DNA of 64,000 nt from Ensifer adhaerens (GCF_002940685.1 NZ_PNFP01000010.1:186001-250000); one strand, 5' to 3'; positions 1-9,096 are shown, numbered from the stretch's first letter. Notes: generated by a model from the sequence alone, not told the origin. Translations and numbers: made by a program.

Positions 1-412
1 CGTCGTGGGTCGCCTGGTGCAACAGCAGCGCGCGTTCGCTTTCGCCATGGCTGCCGATCTCGCGGCGGGTCGCGCGGCCGCTCGTTTCGAGCACGCCGAT
101 GCCGCGCATGGCGCGAAAGACGAGCAGCGTGCGCCGTGACTTGGTGGCGGCGTCGACCACCTCAATGCTGCGCGGCACGCCATAGGCTATGACGGATTCC
201 ACCGCCGCCTTGGAAACGGGCGCAAGCAATTCGGGATAGAGATGCCACAGGGTGGCGTCGACAAGCGTGCCGACTTCGTAGGTTTCCTGCAGCGCCGGCG
301 AGGCGCTGGTCAGATGAAAGGCCTCGTCATAGAACGACAGAACTTCGTCCATATGAGCCGCAACGTCCTGCACTGAAGCTGAAGCAGACAAGGTTGCATC
401 AGTGTCCGGCAT
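1..412 (-). CDS. Probable PAS-GGDEF signalling protein, N-terminal part (cut by window edge)
   Basis: The visible 137 codons start at an ATG at 412 and run off the left edge. The first 120 residues look like a degenerate PAS-type sensory region (LSFYDEAFHLTSA, then LWHLYPELLAPVSKAAVES). The last visible residues, ALLLHQATHD, match the start of a GGDEF domain, where an HDxLTGLxNR motif normally follows. I therefore infer a diguanylate cyclase, possibly with a C-terminal EAL domain as is common in rhizobia, that would make or degrade cyclic di-GMP. No membrane segment is visible, so it is probably cytosolic. The catalytic part is outside the window; another GGDEF-like sensor remains possible. 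Confidence 0.55.
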   Translation of the reverse strand, partial: MPDTDATLSASASVQDVAAHMDEVLSFYDEAFHLTSASPALQETYEVGTLVDATLWHLYPELLAPVSKAAVESVIAYGVPRSIEVVDAATKSRRTLLVFRAMRGIGVLETSGRATRREIGSHGESERALLLHQATHD

Positions 413-935
413 GCTTGCCTTTCCCTTTCTGTTTCGAACGCGCCGGAAGAATCTAAAAGCCCGCTCCAACGGCGCTCCGGTTCGGCTCGTCCTTCTGCAA
501 AGCTACCGCGTCGCCCGCCCGGGTCAATGCCAATAGGCTGCCTGCGATCTTACCTGTGGAAACCTCGCTTCGGAGCATGGCGAGCGCTGCTCGATATCCT
601 TTGCTCCACACGGTTGTATATAAGCTTCCTCTTGTATCATTTGCCATCATTGCATGCAATTTGGGGCGGAACAGCTGTAGGCGTTTCCGCTCCGCCTGCA
701 CGCATGTCCCATTGTGGGACGCCATATCAGCAGGGGTTTCGGGCGTCCACTGCGGCCGCTCGCGGTTAAGCAAACGGCAGGTACGCCCGGGCAACGGGCC
801 CTTGGGCTCCGTTTAAGTATCGGTTAACCATAAAGGAAGTTTTCAGGGGATTATGTGGCTCCACCCATCCCGCGATCACCCGGAATTAAGAACCACGGGC
901 GAGTTGGCCACCGGGTTGCCGGTGGCCAATCGCTG
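413..935. other. 523-bp non-coding region upstream of the GGDEF gene with three dyads
   Basis: No convincing gene is seen here; open frames have rhizobial-atypical composition and no ribosome binding site. The stretch is AT-richer around 600-660 and holds three dyads: GCGGAA/TTCCGC (666-690), the perfect palindrome ATTGCATGCAAT (649-660) and GTCCCA-TTG-TGGGAC (706-720). Because the neighbouring gene at 936 only ends here, this DNA is the control region of the leftward GGDEF gene. Which regulator binds is unknown. Confidence 0.4.
904..929 (-). terminator. Hairpin after adenine deaminase gene
   Basis: A perfect 11-bp stem (904-914 with 919-929) around the loop GTTG lies just beyond the stop codon of the leftward adenine deaminase gene. 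There is no clear T-run after it, so it may be an RNA 3'-end stabiliser or a weak terminator. Confidence 0.5.
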
Positions 936-2738
936 TTATGCTGAGTGCGTGCTCAGAATCACGTCGGTCTTCTGGAAGGTCCGGACGTCGATCAGGCCCT
1001 TGTCGGAAATCCGCAGTTCCGGAATGACGACGAGCGCCAGCAGCGAGTGCTGCATATAGGCGTTGTTCAGCCGGCAGCCACAGGCGCGCATGGCCTCGAC
1101 GATGGCGGCCGCTTTCTCGGCGACGATCTCCGCGCGCTGATCCGACATCAGGCCGGCGACGGGCAGCTCGACCAGGGCCAGTTCGCGGCCTTCCTTTATG
1201 ACGACGATGCCGCCGCCGACCTCATGCAGGCGGTTGGCAGCCTTGGCCATGTCCGCCTTGTTCGTGCCGACGACGATCATATGGTGGCTGTCATGGGCGA
1301 CCGTGCTCGCCATGGCGCAATCGCTGTCATACCCGAAGCCGGAGACGAAGGCATTGACCACGTCGCCGGTGCCGCGGTGGCGCTCGACGAGCGCGATCTG
1401 GCAGACGTCGTTGGCCCGGTCCATCTGCACAAGGCCGTTCTCGATTGCGACCTCGGCCTGAAGCGCCCGCGTCGGCGCCTGGTTCTCGACGACGCCGATG
1501 ACATTGACCCGCGCGCGCGTCGCCCGTGCGTTGGATGGGATGTCGAAATCCGCGGCGGCCAGTAACCGGCCAAGGTGGACGGTGTTGCGGGCGCTTTCCG
1601 GGTAGACATAGGCCGGGATATCGCGCGCGAGTGTGCCGTTCTCGGCCATCAACTCGCCGCGGGCAAAGACCATCTCGATCGGCAGCGCGGCGAGGTCCGA
1701 GGTGACGATCAGGTCTGCGCGGCGACCCGGTGCGATCGAGCCGATTTCGCGCTCCAGGCCGAAATGCTGGGCGGTGTTGAGCGTCGCCATCTGGATCGCG
1801 GTCACGGGCTTCAGGCCTTGTGCGATGGCATGGCGCACGACGCGGTTCATGTGTCCGTCGTGAACCAGCGTGCCGGAATGGCTGTCGTCGGTGCAGAGCA
1901 GGAAGTTGCGCGGATCGAGGCCGGATTCGGTGACGGCCTTGATCTGTGCCGCGACATCGTACCAGGCGGAGCCGAGGCGCAGCATGGCGCGCATGCCCTG
2001 ACGCACGCGGGCAATTGCGTCGTCGACCGTCGTGCCTTCGTGGTCGTCGGCCGGACCGCCGGCGGCATAGGCGTGGAACTCGCGGCCGAGATGCGGTGAG
2101 GCATAGTGCCCGCCGACGGTCAGCCGCGCGTCCTGGGTGGCGGCGATCTCGGCCATCATCTTCGGATCGTTTCCGGCAACACCCGGGAAATTCATCATTT
2201 CGCCAAGGCCGATGACGTTCGGCCAGGCGAGCGCCTCGGCAACGTCCTCAGCCGAAAGCTCGGCGCCCGCGGTCTCGAGCCCCGGTGCGCTCGGCACGCA
2301 GCTCGGCACCTGGACGAGCACGTTGACCGGCAGGCTCTGGGCCTCCTCGTTCATCAGCCGGACGCCGGCAAGGCCGAGCACGTTTGCGATCTCGTGCGGG
2401 TCGATGAACATGGTGGTGGTGCCGTGCGGGATGACGGCGCGGGCAAATTCGGTAACGGTGACGAGGCCGCTTTCGACATGCATGTGGGCGTCGCAGAGAC
2501 CGGGCACGAGATAGCGGCCGCCAGCGTCGACGACCCTGGTGCCTTCGCCGATGGTGTGGCTGGCATTCGGGCCGACATAGGCGAAGCGGCCGGCTTTGAC
2601 GGCGATATCGGTGCCGGGAATGATCTCGCCGGAATAGACGTTGACCCATTTGCCGTTGCGGATCACGAGATCGGCGGGCTTGCGGCCCATGGCGACGTCG
2701 ACCAGTTCGGGTGCGGTCTTCGACCAGGATTGAAGCAT
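936..2738 (-). CDS. ade: Adenine deaminase (first copy)
   Basis: A 600-residue cytosolic metalloenzyme of the amidohydrolase superfamily that should deaminate adenine to hypoxanthine and ammonia for purine salvage. Sequence marks are the metal-binding DAHMHVES motif near residue 87, GTTTMFIDPHE, GLGEMMNFPGV and the CTDDSH motif, with the usual C-terminal adenine-deaminase domain ending in IPELRISDKG. The length fits the family (570-600). It is the last gene of a three-gene leftward unit after a second deaminase paralogue and a purine permease, so substrate uptake and deamination are encoded together. A guanine or 6-aminopurine-analogue preference cannot be excluded from sequence, but the family assignment is firm. 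Confidence 0.93.
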   Translation of the reverse strand: MLQSWSKTAPELVDVAMGRKPADLVIRNGKWVNVYSGEIIPGTDIAVKAGRFAYVGPNASHTIGEGTRVVDAGGRYLVPGLCDAHMHVESGLVTVTEFARAVIPHGTTTMFIDPHEIANVLGLAGVRLMNEEAQSLPVNVLVQVPSCVPSAPGLETAGAELSAEDVAEALAWPNVIGLGEMMNFPGVAGNDPKMMAEIAATQDARLTVGGHYASPHLGREFHAYAAGGPADDHEGTTVDDAIARVRQGMRAMLRLGSAWYDVAAQIKAVTESGLDPRNFLLCTDDSHSGTLVHDGHMNRVVRHAIAQGLKPVTAIQMATLNTAQHFGLEREIGSIAPGRRADLIVTSDLAALPIEMVFARGELMAENGTLARDIPAYVYPESARNTVHLGRLLAAADFDIPSNARATRARVNVIGVVENQAPTRALQAEVAIENGLVQMDRANDVCQIALVERHRGTGDVVNAFVSGFGYDSDCAMASTVAHDSHHMIVVGTNKADMAKAANRLHEVGGGIVVIKEGRELALVELPVAGLMSDQRAEIVAEKAAAIVEAMRACGCRLNNAYMQHSLLALVVIPELRISDKGLIDVRTFQKTDVILSTHSA

Positions 2739-2767
2739 GACGGTTTCCTTCGGATGGGCGATGTCGA

Positions 2768-2786
2768 CGCCCTTGCATTAAGGGCG
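2768..2786 (-). other. Intercistronic hairpin between purine permease and adenine deaminase
   Basis: CGCCCTT (2768-2774) pairs with AAGGGCG (2780-2786) around a five-base loop in the 67-bp gap between two co-directional genes. No T-run follows. It probably adjusts expression or mRNA stability within the operon. Confidence 0.4.
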
Positions 2787-2805
2787 CCGTCGGATTTTCT
2801 GGCGG

Positions 2806-4206
2806 TTACTGGGTCTGGGCGACGAGCGCTGCGGCAAGCAGGGCCACGAACCACATGACCGGTCTTACATCGCCGGCGCGGCCGCAGACCAGCTTGATCA
2901 GCACATAGGCGATGATCGCAAGCGACAGGCCGAGCGTGATCGAGAAGGTGAGCGGGATCAAGACGATCGCGAGGAACGCCGGGATCGCCTCGTCAAGCGC
3001 GTTCCAGCGGATGTTGCTGATCGGCTCGGATATGAAGAGGCCGGTGAGGATCAGGACGGGTGCCGTCGCAATCGCCGGCACCAGCGAAAGCAGCGGCGAC
3101 AGGAACAGGAAGGGCACGAACAGAAGACCCGCAATGAGCGCGACGAGGCCGGTGCGGCCGCCCTGCTGGATGCCGGCGCCGGATTCGAGATAGACGGTCG
3201 CCGGGCTGGTGCCGAGCGGGGCCGAGATCAGCGCGGCGATCGCATCGACATGCATGGATTCGCGAATGTTGCGCGGCATGCCGGTCTCGTCTTTGAGGTC
3301 GGCCGCTTCCGCAAGGCCGAGGAAGGTCGAGAGCGCCTCGATGAAGTTGGTGAACAGGAAGACGAAAATGAAGGGCAGGTAGATCAGGTTCAGCGCGCCC
3401 AGGAGATCGATCTGGCCGACGAAGCTGAAGTCCGGTGCAGCGGTAAAACCGCTCCAGTTGACGAGCGTGTGTACATCAGGCGTTTCCGGCCAGAAGGCGC
3501 TGCCGTCGCCCCACCAGCGGCCGATCGGGACCGCAAGGATCGTCGTCAGGATCATGCCGGCCATCATCGCGCCGGGAACGCGGCGCACCACGAGAGCGAC
3601 CGTCAGTATGAAGCCGGCGATGAAGGTGAGGGTGACCGGGTTGAACTGCGTGAGACCGACGATCGTGTCGGGGTTGGCGACGATGAACTTGGCGTTTTCC
3701 AGGCCGATCAGCGCGATGAAGAGGCCGATGCCGCTGGCGATGCCGTAGCGCAGATCGACCGGAATCGCCTCGATGATCGTCTGGCGCAGGTTGAAGAACG
3801 CCATGATGGTGAAGAGCACGCCGGCCCAGAAGACGCAGCCGAGCGCGACTTCGAGCGGCACCTTGGCGCCGACCACCATCGTATAGGCAAAGAGCGCGTT
3901 GATGCCCATGCCGGGCGCGACCAGGATGGGGCTGCGCGCATAGAGCCCCATGGCGCAGCTGCCGATGAAGCTGACGAGCACCGTCGCCGTCACGCCCGCC
4001 GAAAACGGAATACCCGCATGCGAAAGGATCGAGGGATTGACGACGATGACATAGGAGGCGGCGAGAAAGGTGGTGAGGCCTGCGAGGATCTCGGTGCGGA
4101 CGGTCGAGCCGAGCCGCGAAATCTGGAAGTAGCGGTCAAGCAGCGCTGCGAACCAGGATCTCTCCGGGCCCGATGCCGCCTCCACGGTCTTGTTCTGGAT
4201 GTTCAT
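2806..4206 (-). CDS. NCS2 family purine permease (adenine/hypoxanthine type)
   Basis: A 466-residue inner-membrane permease with about 12-14 hydrophobic helices, of the NCS2 AzgA/GhxP/AdeP branch of proton-coupled purine importers. Evidence: the amphipathic N-terminus followed by EILAGLTTFLAASYVIVVNP, the conserved GMGINA motif and the late STFLGLAEAADL segment, which are hallmarks of this branch. The ATG at 4206 is preferred over an in-frame codon at 4245 because an AAGGGGAA ribosome site sits just upstream. It lies between two adenine deaminase genes, which suggests adenine as the main substrate. Substrate choice among adenine, guanine and hypoxanthine is an inference. Confidence 0.9.
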   Translation of the reverse strand: MNIQNKTVEAASGPERSWFAALLDRYFQISRLGSTVRTEILAGLTTFLAASYVIVVNPSILSHAGIPFSAGVTATVLVSFIGSCAMGLYARSPILVAPGMGINALFAYTMVVGAKVPLEVALGCVFWAGVLFTIMAFFNLRQTIIEAIPVDLRYGIASGIGLFIALIGLENAKFIVANPDTIVGLTQFNPVTLTFIAGFILTVALVVRRVPGAMMAGMILTTILAVPIGRWWGDGSAFWPETPDVHTLVNWSGFTAAPDFSFVGQIDLLGALNLIYLPFIFVFLFTNFIEALSTFLGLAEAADLKDETGMPRNIRESMHVDAIAALISAPLGTSPATVYLESGAGIQQGGRTGLVALIAGLLFVPFLFLSPLLSLVPAIATAPVLILTGLFISEPISNIRWNALDEAIPAFLAIVLIPLTFSITLGLSLAIIAYVLIKLVCGRAGDVRPVMWFVALLAAALVAQTQ

Positions 4207-4231
4207 TTTGTTCCCCTTTTTTGAAACGGCA

Positions 4232-4258
4232 GAGGGGGCCGGCATGACCGGCCCCCTC
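4232..4258 (-). terminator. GC-rich hairpin between second adenine deaminase and permease genes
   Basis: A perfect 11-bp stem (4232-4242 with 4248-4258) with a five-base loop sits in the 60-bp gap just after the stop codon at 4267. On the leftward strand the downstream sequence has only a short T-run. It may cause partial termination within the operon rather than a full stop. Confidence 0.5.
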
Positions 4259-4266
4259 CTTGAGTG

Positions 4267-6066
4267 CTATTCCGCAGCTTCGGCGCGCTCGTTTCCGCCT
4301 GCGGGCGAGAACGGCGAGATCACCTTCAAGCCCACGCAGTCGACGACACCGAGATCGGTGATCGCATATTCCGGGATCGCGGTGATCTGCAACACGAACA
4401 TGTACATGAAGGGCCAGGGCAGCGGGCAGCCGAGCGCGCGGGCCGCATCGTCGAGCTGATCCTCCAGCGCCGCCATCTCGGCCGGTTCGATGTCCGAGAC
4501 GATGCCGCCGATCGGCAGGTGCAGGAAGGCTTCGATCTTGCCGTTCCTGACCACCACCTGGCCGCCATTGTTGGCGATCAGGTGGTTGATGGCGATGCGC
4601 ATGTCCTCGAGATCGGCGCCGATGCAGATGATGTTGTTATCGTCGGGTGCGGTGGAGCTGGCGATCGCGCCTTCCTTGAGGCCGAAGCCGGAGGTGAAGG
4701 CGACCGGGCGGTTGCTTGTCTTGCCGTAGCGCTCGACGACGGTGACGTACTGCACGTCCTTGGCGGGATCGGCGAGCACCTGGCCGTCCTTGACCGCAAG
4801 CGTCACGTCGCGGCGGGTGCGCACGAAGATCTTCTCCGGGGTGACGGCGATCGCCATTGCTTCTGCCGTGTCGCCGGCGCCGGCATAGGCGACCTTGAGA
4901 TCGCCGGGCTGAAGCGGCTCGACCTTCACTGAATTGAGAAGGGCGACGCTGCGCTGCGGCGGGATCAGCTCGATTGCCATCCGGCCGTCACGGGCGACGA
5001 CTTCGCCCTTGGCGACGACGGTTTCGATGCTGAAGTTGCGCAGGTCGTCAACGAGCAGGATGTCGGCGGCACGGCCGGGCGAGATCGAGCCCACCTTGTC
5101 GTCGATGCGCAGTGCATCGGCTCCGTTGATCGTCGCCATCTGGATCGCCGCCATCGGCGAGACGCCCATGGCGATCGCCATGCGCACCATGTTGTCGAGA
5201 TGCCCCCGCTTCAGGATGTCGCTCGCCACCACGTCGTCGGTGCAGAAGCTGATGCGGCGCAGCGCCTTGGCGCCCATTTCCGTGACGATGCGCAGGTTGT
5301 CGGAAAGGAAGTGCGAGATCGAGGATTCACGCACGACCACATGCATGCCGGCCCGCAGCTTTTCGAGCATTTCCTCCGGCGTGTAGCTCTCATGGTCGGC
5401 GCGCACGCCCGACTGCTGGTAGCCGTTGAGCCGCGCGCCGCGCGTCATCGGGCAGCAGCCGAGCACCGGCAGGCGGCTCTTTTCGGCAAGTTCCAGCGCC
5501 GCCAGCACGTCGGCGTCTTCCTCCTGGATGAATTCGCGCACGGTTTCCCAGATACCGACGCATTCCGGCCAGTGGTGCGTCGCCTCGTGGTCGGCCGGGC
5601 TGAAATAGTGGCCGACGGTCGAGCGCGGCATGGTGTAGGGCGTCTTGCACGGCGCGCCCCAGAAGACCTTGAGCGGCGTCTGTTTGGCTTCATCGAGGAA
5701 CTCGCGCGCCGCAGCCGGGCCGCCGACGACGATGATCTGGTCGAGGCCGGTGACGATCGAGGTCGTGCCGAGCGGCACGACGGCCTTGGCGAAGCTCGTG
5801 AGCGACATCTTCGAGCATTCGACATGCAGGTGCCCGTCGATCATGCCCGGAGCCAGATACTTGCCGGTGGCGTCGACGATCCTGGTCTCAGGGCCGATAT
5901 AGTCGGCGATATCGCCGACGGCGATGATGCGTTCGCCATAGATGGCGACGTCGGCCTGATAGATCTCTTCGGAGACCACATTGACCAGGCGACCGCCGCG
6001 GATCGCCAGTGTTGCCTTGCCGCCGGTGCCCGATGCGGCGCGAATGAAGTCTCTGATATCGCTCAC
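4267..6066 (-). CDS. ade: Adenine deaminase family protein (second copy)
   Basis: A 599-residue amidohydrolase of the adenine deaminase family, only moderately similar to the copy at 936-2738. Metal-binding motif DGHLHVECSK, the SFCTDDVVASD motif near residue 285 and a C-terminal deaminase domain (VAFTSGFGLKEGAIASS) are present. A GTG at 6066 is the likelier start, since AGAAGAGG lies five bases upstream; an ATG at 6105 would add 13 residues. It is the first gene of the deaminase-permease-deaminase unit and is divergent from a LysR gene that may control it. Two divergent copies around one permease suggest different aminopurine substrates or conditions; the actual substrate is not shown by sequence. 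Confidence 0.85.
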   Translation of the reverse strand: MSDIRDFIRAASGTGGKATLAIRGGRLVNVVSEEIYQADVAIYGERIIAVGDIADYIGPETRIVDATGKYLAPGMIDGHLHVECSKMSLTSFAKAVVPLGTTSIVTGLDQIIVVGGPAAAREFLDEAKQTPLKVFWGAPCKTPYTMPRSTVGHYFSPADHEATHHWPECVGIWETVREFIQEEDADVLAALELAEKSRLPVLGCCPMTRGARLNGYQQSGVRADHESYTPEEMLEKLRAGMHVVVRESSISHFLSDNLRIVTEMGAKALRRISFCTDDVVASDILKRGHLDNMVRMAIAMGVSPMAAIQMATINGADALRIDDKVGSISPGRAADILLVDDLRNFSIETVVAKGEVVARDGRMAIELIPPQRSVALLNSVKVEPLQPGDLKVAYAGAGDTAEAMAIAVTPEKIFVRTRRDVTLAVKDGQVLADPAKDVQYVTVVERYGKTSNRPVAFTSGFGLKEGAIASSTAPDDNNIICIGADLEDMRIAINHLIANNGGQVVVRNGKIEAFLHLPIGGIVSDIEPAEMAALEDQLDDAARALGCPLPWPFMYMFVLQITAIPEYAITDLGVVDCVGLKVISPFSPAGGNERAEAAE

Positions 6067-6112
6067 TGGAACCTCTTCTCCCTTAGCTCCAGTGAATATT
6101 CCCAATTCCCGA

Positions 6113-6137
6113 CTGTTTGCACAATGGGCCGAAACAG
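6113..6137. promoter_or_regulatory. Dyad in ade-lysR intergenic region, candidate LysR operator
   Basis: CTGTTT (6113-6118) and AAACAG (6132-6137) form a perfect inverted repeat separated by 13 bases in the 111-bp gap between divergent genes. LysR proteins typically bind interrupted dyads in just this position. The pairing with this regulator is inferred. Confidence 0.4.
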
Positions 6138-6177
6138 GCTAATCCATGGACATATCGTGCAAGATTTTGGACGAAAG

Positions 6178-7119
6178 ATGGATCTCTCCCTTATCGACTG
6201 CTTCGTAAAAGTCGCCGATTCCCGTTCGATTTCAGCGGCTTCGCGTCGCCATCGGCTGCCGAAGTCGACGCTCAGCCACAAGATCCGGCAATTGGAGGAC
6301 GAGTTCGGCATCGAGCTCTTCGTGCGCGAGGGGCATCAGCTGCACGTCACCGATGCGGGCGCGGAATTCCTGCGCTATGCACGGCTTATCCAGTCGAACT
6401 GCGACGATGCGGCAACGGCGATGGCGGAGATGCGCCAGGAGGTGGCGGGCACGCTGAGGGTCGGGTCCACAGGTGAGTTCGGCACGACGATCACCTCCGA
6501 ACTGCTTTACGCCTTTCGCCAGCAATATCCGCAGGTCAATCTCGACGTCGTCTTTCTCACCTCGCGCCAGCCTTTTTCCGATGTCACCGAGCAGGCGCTC
6601 GACGGCATCTTCCATTGGGGCGAGCCGTCGGATGTCGACTATATCAGCCGCAGGCTTTCGGTCTCGTCCTACGGCCTCTTCGCCAGCCCCCAATACATCG
6701 CGCGCCACGGGCAACCGGAAAACCCGGACGCGCTTGCCGGTCATCGCGGCCTCGTCTTTCGCCAGCCGACACGGCTGCAATCCTGGTATCTGACGCAGTC
6801 AGGCGAGGACGAGGTGGACCTGCTGCCGGCGGCGACCTGCACCACCAACGACTACTGGACGATCAAGTATTTCGCGGTCGCGGGCGAAGGCATCGCCTAT
6901 CTGCCGGATTTCTTCGTCGAGACCGAGCGGCAGGCGGGACTGCTGGAACCGGTGCTATCGGACTGGCGCTCGCCGCAGACGGCGATCAACCTCATCTATT
7001 CCCGTCGCCGGCACGTCTCGAAGCGCTTCAAGGCCTTCGTCGATTTCTGCATCGACTTCTACCGCGACCGGGATCGGGTGAAGATCCCGCGTTACTACGT
7101 CGAGCGCGTCAGTCTTTGA
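6178..7119 (+). CDS. LysR family transcriptional regulator
   Basis: A 313-residue regulator. Residues 1-60 form the winged helix-turn-helix (FVKVADSRSISAASRRHRLPKS), followed by the linker helix and a periplasmic-binding-like effector domain. The ATG at 6178 starts the domain normally; an in-frame ATG at 6124 would add an unusual tail. It is transcribed divergently from the adenine-deaminase/purine-permease operon, the usual arrangement for a LysR regulator and its target, so control by a purine or purine product is plausible. Its effector is unknown. The gene could alternatively control the downstream convergent dehydratase operon, but that orientation is less typical. Confidence 0.9.
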   Translation: MDLSLIDCFVKVADSRSISAASRRHRLPKSTLSHKIRQLEDEFGIELFVREGHQLHVTDAGAEFLRYARLIQSNCDDAATAMAEMRQEVAGTLRVGSTGEFGTTITSELLYAFRQQYPQVNLDVVFLTSRQPFSDVTEQALDGIFHWGEPSDVDYISRRLSVSSYGLFASPQYIARHGQPENPDALAGHRGLVFRQPTRLQSWYLTQSGEDEVDLLPAATCTTNDYWTIKYFAVAGEGIAYLPDFFVETERQAGLLEPVLSDWRSPQTAINLIYSRRRHVSKRFKAFVDFCIDFYRDRDRVKIPRYYVERVSL

Positions 7120-7159
7120 ACGTGAAGCGCTGTTGCCCTTGCGCTGTATCTCGGCGTCT

Positions 7160-8122
7160 CTAGCCAAGCAACGAAGGCAGCACGCTCGTACCGTCGACAT
7201 TGCCGCCGCAAAGCAGGATAACGTTGGTCTGGCCGGCACATTTTTCCGCCATCTGCCGGAAGCCGGCAAGCGCCAGCGCCGCCGCACCCTCCACCAGCAT
7301 GTGCTCGTCGAGAAGCAGGTCGCGCATCGAGGCCGCGATCTCCGCTTCCGTGCAGGTCACGACCTCATCGATCACGGCCGTCGAAAGCCCGAGCGTCACG
7401 CTGCCTTCGCCCAGACCGCCGGCGACGGCCTCGGCGAGCGTGTCCAGGTGTTCGGTCTCGACCACCCGGCCGGCTTTCATCGAAGCGGCCAGTGCTGCCG
7501 AGTTTGCGGCGGAAACGCCGACGATGCGGGTATGGGGGCTGAAACTCTTCAGCACCGAGCCGATGCCGCTGATCAGTCCGCCGCCGCCCATGGCGATGAA
7601 GACATTGTCAATGCGTTCGGCCTGCTCCAGAAGTTCGAGCGCGATCGTGCCCTGTCCGGCGATGATATCAGGGTCGTTGTAGGGCGAGACGTAAACGCGC
7701 TTTTCCATTTCGGCCAGTTTTTGCGCGTGCTGTTCGGCAAGCCCGGTCTCGGAGCCGTGGAGAACGACGTCGACGCCGTAGGCGCGGATGCGATCGAGTT
7801 TCGCCGGCTTGACGATCTCCGGCAGCACGACCGTCAATCTCTGGCCGATCGCGCTTGCCGCATGGGCAGCGCCAATGCCGTGATTGCCCGAAGAGGCGGT
7901 GATCACCTGCTGGTCCCGCGGCAACGACGTCATCTTGCTGGCAGCGCCCCGGATCTTGAAGGAGCCGGTCAGCTGCAGGTTCTCCGCCTTGAACAGCACC
8001 GTCGAGGATGTCTGCCGCCCGATCGTGCGCGACGGGATCAGCGGCGTCTCGTAGATGAAGGGGCGGATGCGCTGGCGTGCCCTGACGGAGCGCGCGGCGG
8101 TTTCGAGGACGTCTTTGATCAT
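7160..8122 (-). CDS. Threonine-dehydratase-like PLP enzyme (BhcB/EutB-like)
   Basis: A 320-residue fold-type II pyridoxal-phosphate enzyme. The PLP lysine lies in SFKIRG (K56), the phosphate-binding loop is SSGNHG, and a glycine-rich GGGGLISG loop follows. The short length, with no ACT regulatory domain, fits catabolic serine/threonine dehydratases, hydroxyaspartate dehydratases (BhcB) and the ectoine-utilisation enzyme EutB. Its start overlaps the stop of the ornithine-cyclodeaminase-like gene by four bases, so the two are translationally coupled. Pairing of these two families is known from the beta-hydroxyaspartate cycle (BhcB-BhcD) and from ectoine catabolism (EutB-EutC); which applies here cannot be decided from sequence alone. 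Confidence 0.85.
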   Translation of the reverse strand: MIKDVLETAARSVRARQRIRPFIYETPLIPSRTIGRQTSSTVLFKAENLQLTGSFKIRGAASKMTSLPRDQQVITASSGNHGIGAAHAASAIGQRLTVVLPEIVKPAKLDRIRAYGVDVVLHGSETGLAEQHAQKLAEMEKRVYVSPYNDPDIIAGQGTIALELLEQAERIDNVFIAMGGGGLISGIGSVLKSFSPHTRIVGVSAANSAALAASMKAGRVVETEHLDTLAEAVAGGLGEGSVTLGLSTAVIDEVVTCTEAEIAASMRDLLLDEHMLVEGAAALALAGFRQMAEKCAGQTNVILLCGGNVDGTSVLPSLLG

Positions 8123-9096
8123 GACGTTGTTCCTTGCGTGCCGTGAAGCAGGCCGAGTTCGTCAAGCGCCGTGCGGGCGATGGCGATATCCTGCGTCGCG
8201 ATCCCCGTCAGATCGGCGATGGTAATGTCCCGATCCGAACGCCGACCCTCGGTGGCGCCGGAGAGGACAGCCCCGAGGGCAATGCAGCGGTTCTCATCGA
8301 TCAGCCCGGCGCGCGCGGCAACGGAGAATTCGCCATGGTCGAGGCATTGCTCGGCAAGATCGACGACGAGGCGGTCGGCGCGGGCAACGAGGGCGGTGTC
8401 GAGTTCCTGCTTGCCGGGCGCGTCCGCGCCCATGGCGGTGATGTGGGTGCCGGGTGCGATCCAGTCCGACCGGATCAGCGGCTCTTTCGAGGGCGTCGTC
8501 GTCACGATTGCGTCGGACTGGCGGCACAACGTTTCGAGATCGGTTGTTGCCGCGACGGGAAGATCGAGGTCTGCAAGGTCCGCAAGCACGGCATTCGCCC
8601 TTTCCAGGGACCGCCCCCAGACCGTGAACCGCAACGGACGATCCGAGAGAGAGGCAAGGGCGCGGATCTGAACGCGAGCCTGCGTGCCTGTACCGACGAT
8701 CCCGATCTTGCGGGCGTCCTTGCGCCAGAGCGGCATGGTCGCAATCGCGCCGCCGATGCCGGTGCGCAGATCGGTCAGCAAGCCCTTGTCGTCGAGCACC
8801 GCGACAACGCCTCCGGTTTCGGCCGAGACGGCGACCATCATGCCGTTGCTCGACGGCAGTCCCTTGGCCGGATTGTCGTAGAAGCCGGAAGCGATCTTTA
8901 CCACGAAGATCGGGTCGCCCTCGATATAGCCATACTTGATGTGGCAATCGGCGTTGCGGCCGGGAAGCGGCAGGTAACCGACCGGCGGCAGGCTGGCGCG
9001 GCCGTCGGTGAGGGCGACATAGGCGTCGCGGACGGCAGGTGCTGCGAGCGTCAGCAGAGGCAGGGCTGCAAGCTGTTCGCGGCTGACGACAATCAT
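8119..9096 (-). CDS. Ornithine cyclodeaminase / mu-crystallin family protein (BhcD/EutC-like)
   Basis: A 325-residue cytosolic enzyme of the ornithine cyclodeaminase family, with the NAD-binding Rossmann motif GIVGTGTQA near residue 130, the conserved DDKGLLTDLRTG segment and the SAETGGVVAVL stretch. Family members catalyse ornithine cyclisation or reduce imino acids (alanine dehydrogenase, iminosuccinate reductase BhcD, EutC). It overlaps its upstream and downstream neighbours by four bases each, so three genes form one tightly coupled operon. With a threonine-dehydratase-like partner, an imino-acid reductase or ectoine-derivative role is more likely than true ornithine cyclodeaminase. The exact substrate is open. 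Confidence 0.85.
   Translation of the reverse strand: MIVVSREQLAALPLLTLAAPAVRDAYVALTDGRASLPPVGYLPLPGRNADCHIKYGYIEGDPIFVVKIASGFYDNPAKGLPSSNGMMVAVSAETGGVVAVLDDKGLLTDLRTGIGGAIATMPLWRKDARKIGIVGTGTQARVQIRALASLSDRPLRFTVWGRSLERANAVLADLADLDLPVAATTDLETLCRQSDAIVTTTPSKEPLIRSDWIAPGTHITAMGADAPGKQELDTALVARADRLVVDLAEQCLDHGEFSVAARAGLIDENRCIALGAVLSGATEGRRSDRDITIADLTGIATQDIAIARTALDELGLLHGTQGTTS

Noticed and set aside
453-794. A 113-codon minus-strand frame in the first intergenic region
   Set aside because: Composition is unlike neighbours, with no ribosome site, and the dyads suggest regulatory DNA.
3250-4224. A 324-codon + strand frame opposite the purine permease
   Set aside because: Highly charged shadow of a gene with clear NCS2 motifs on the other strand.
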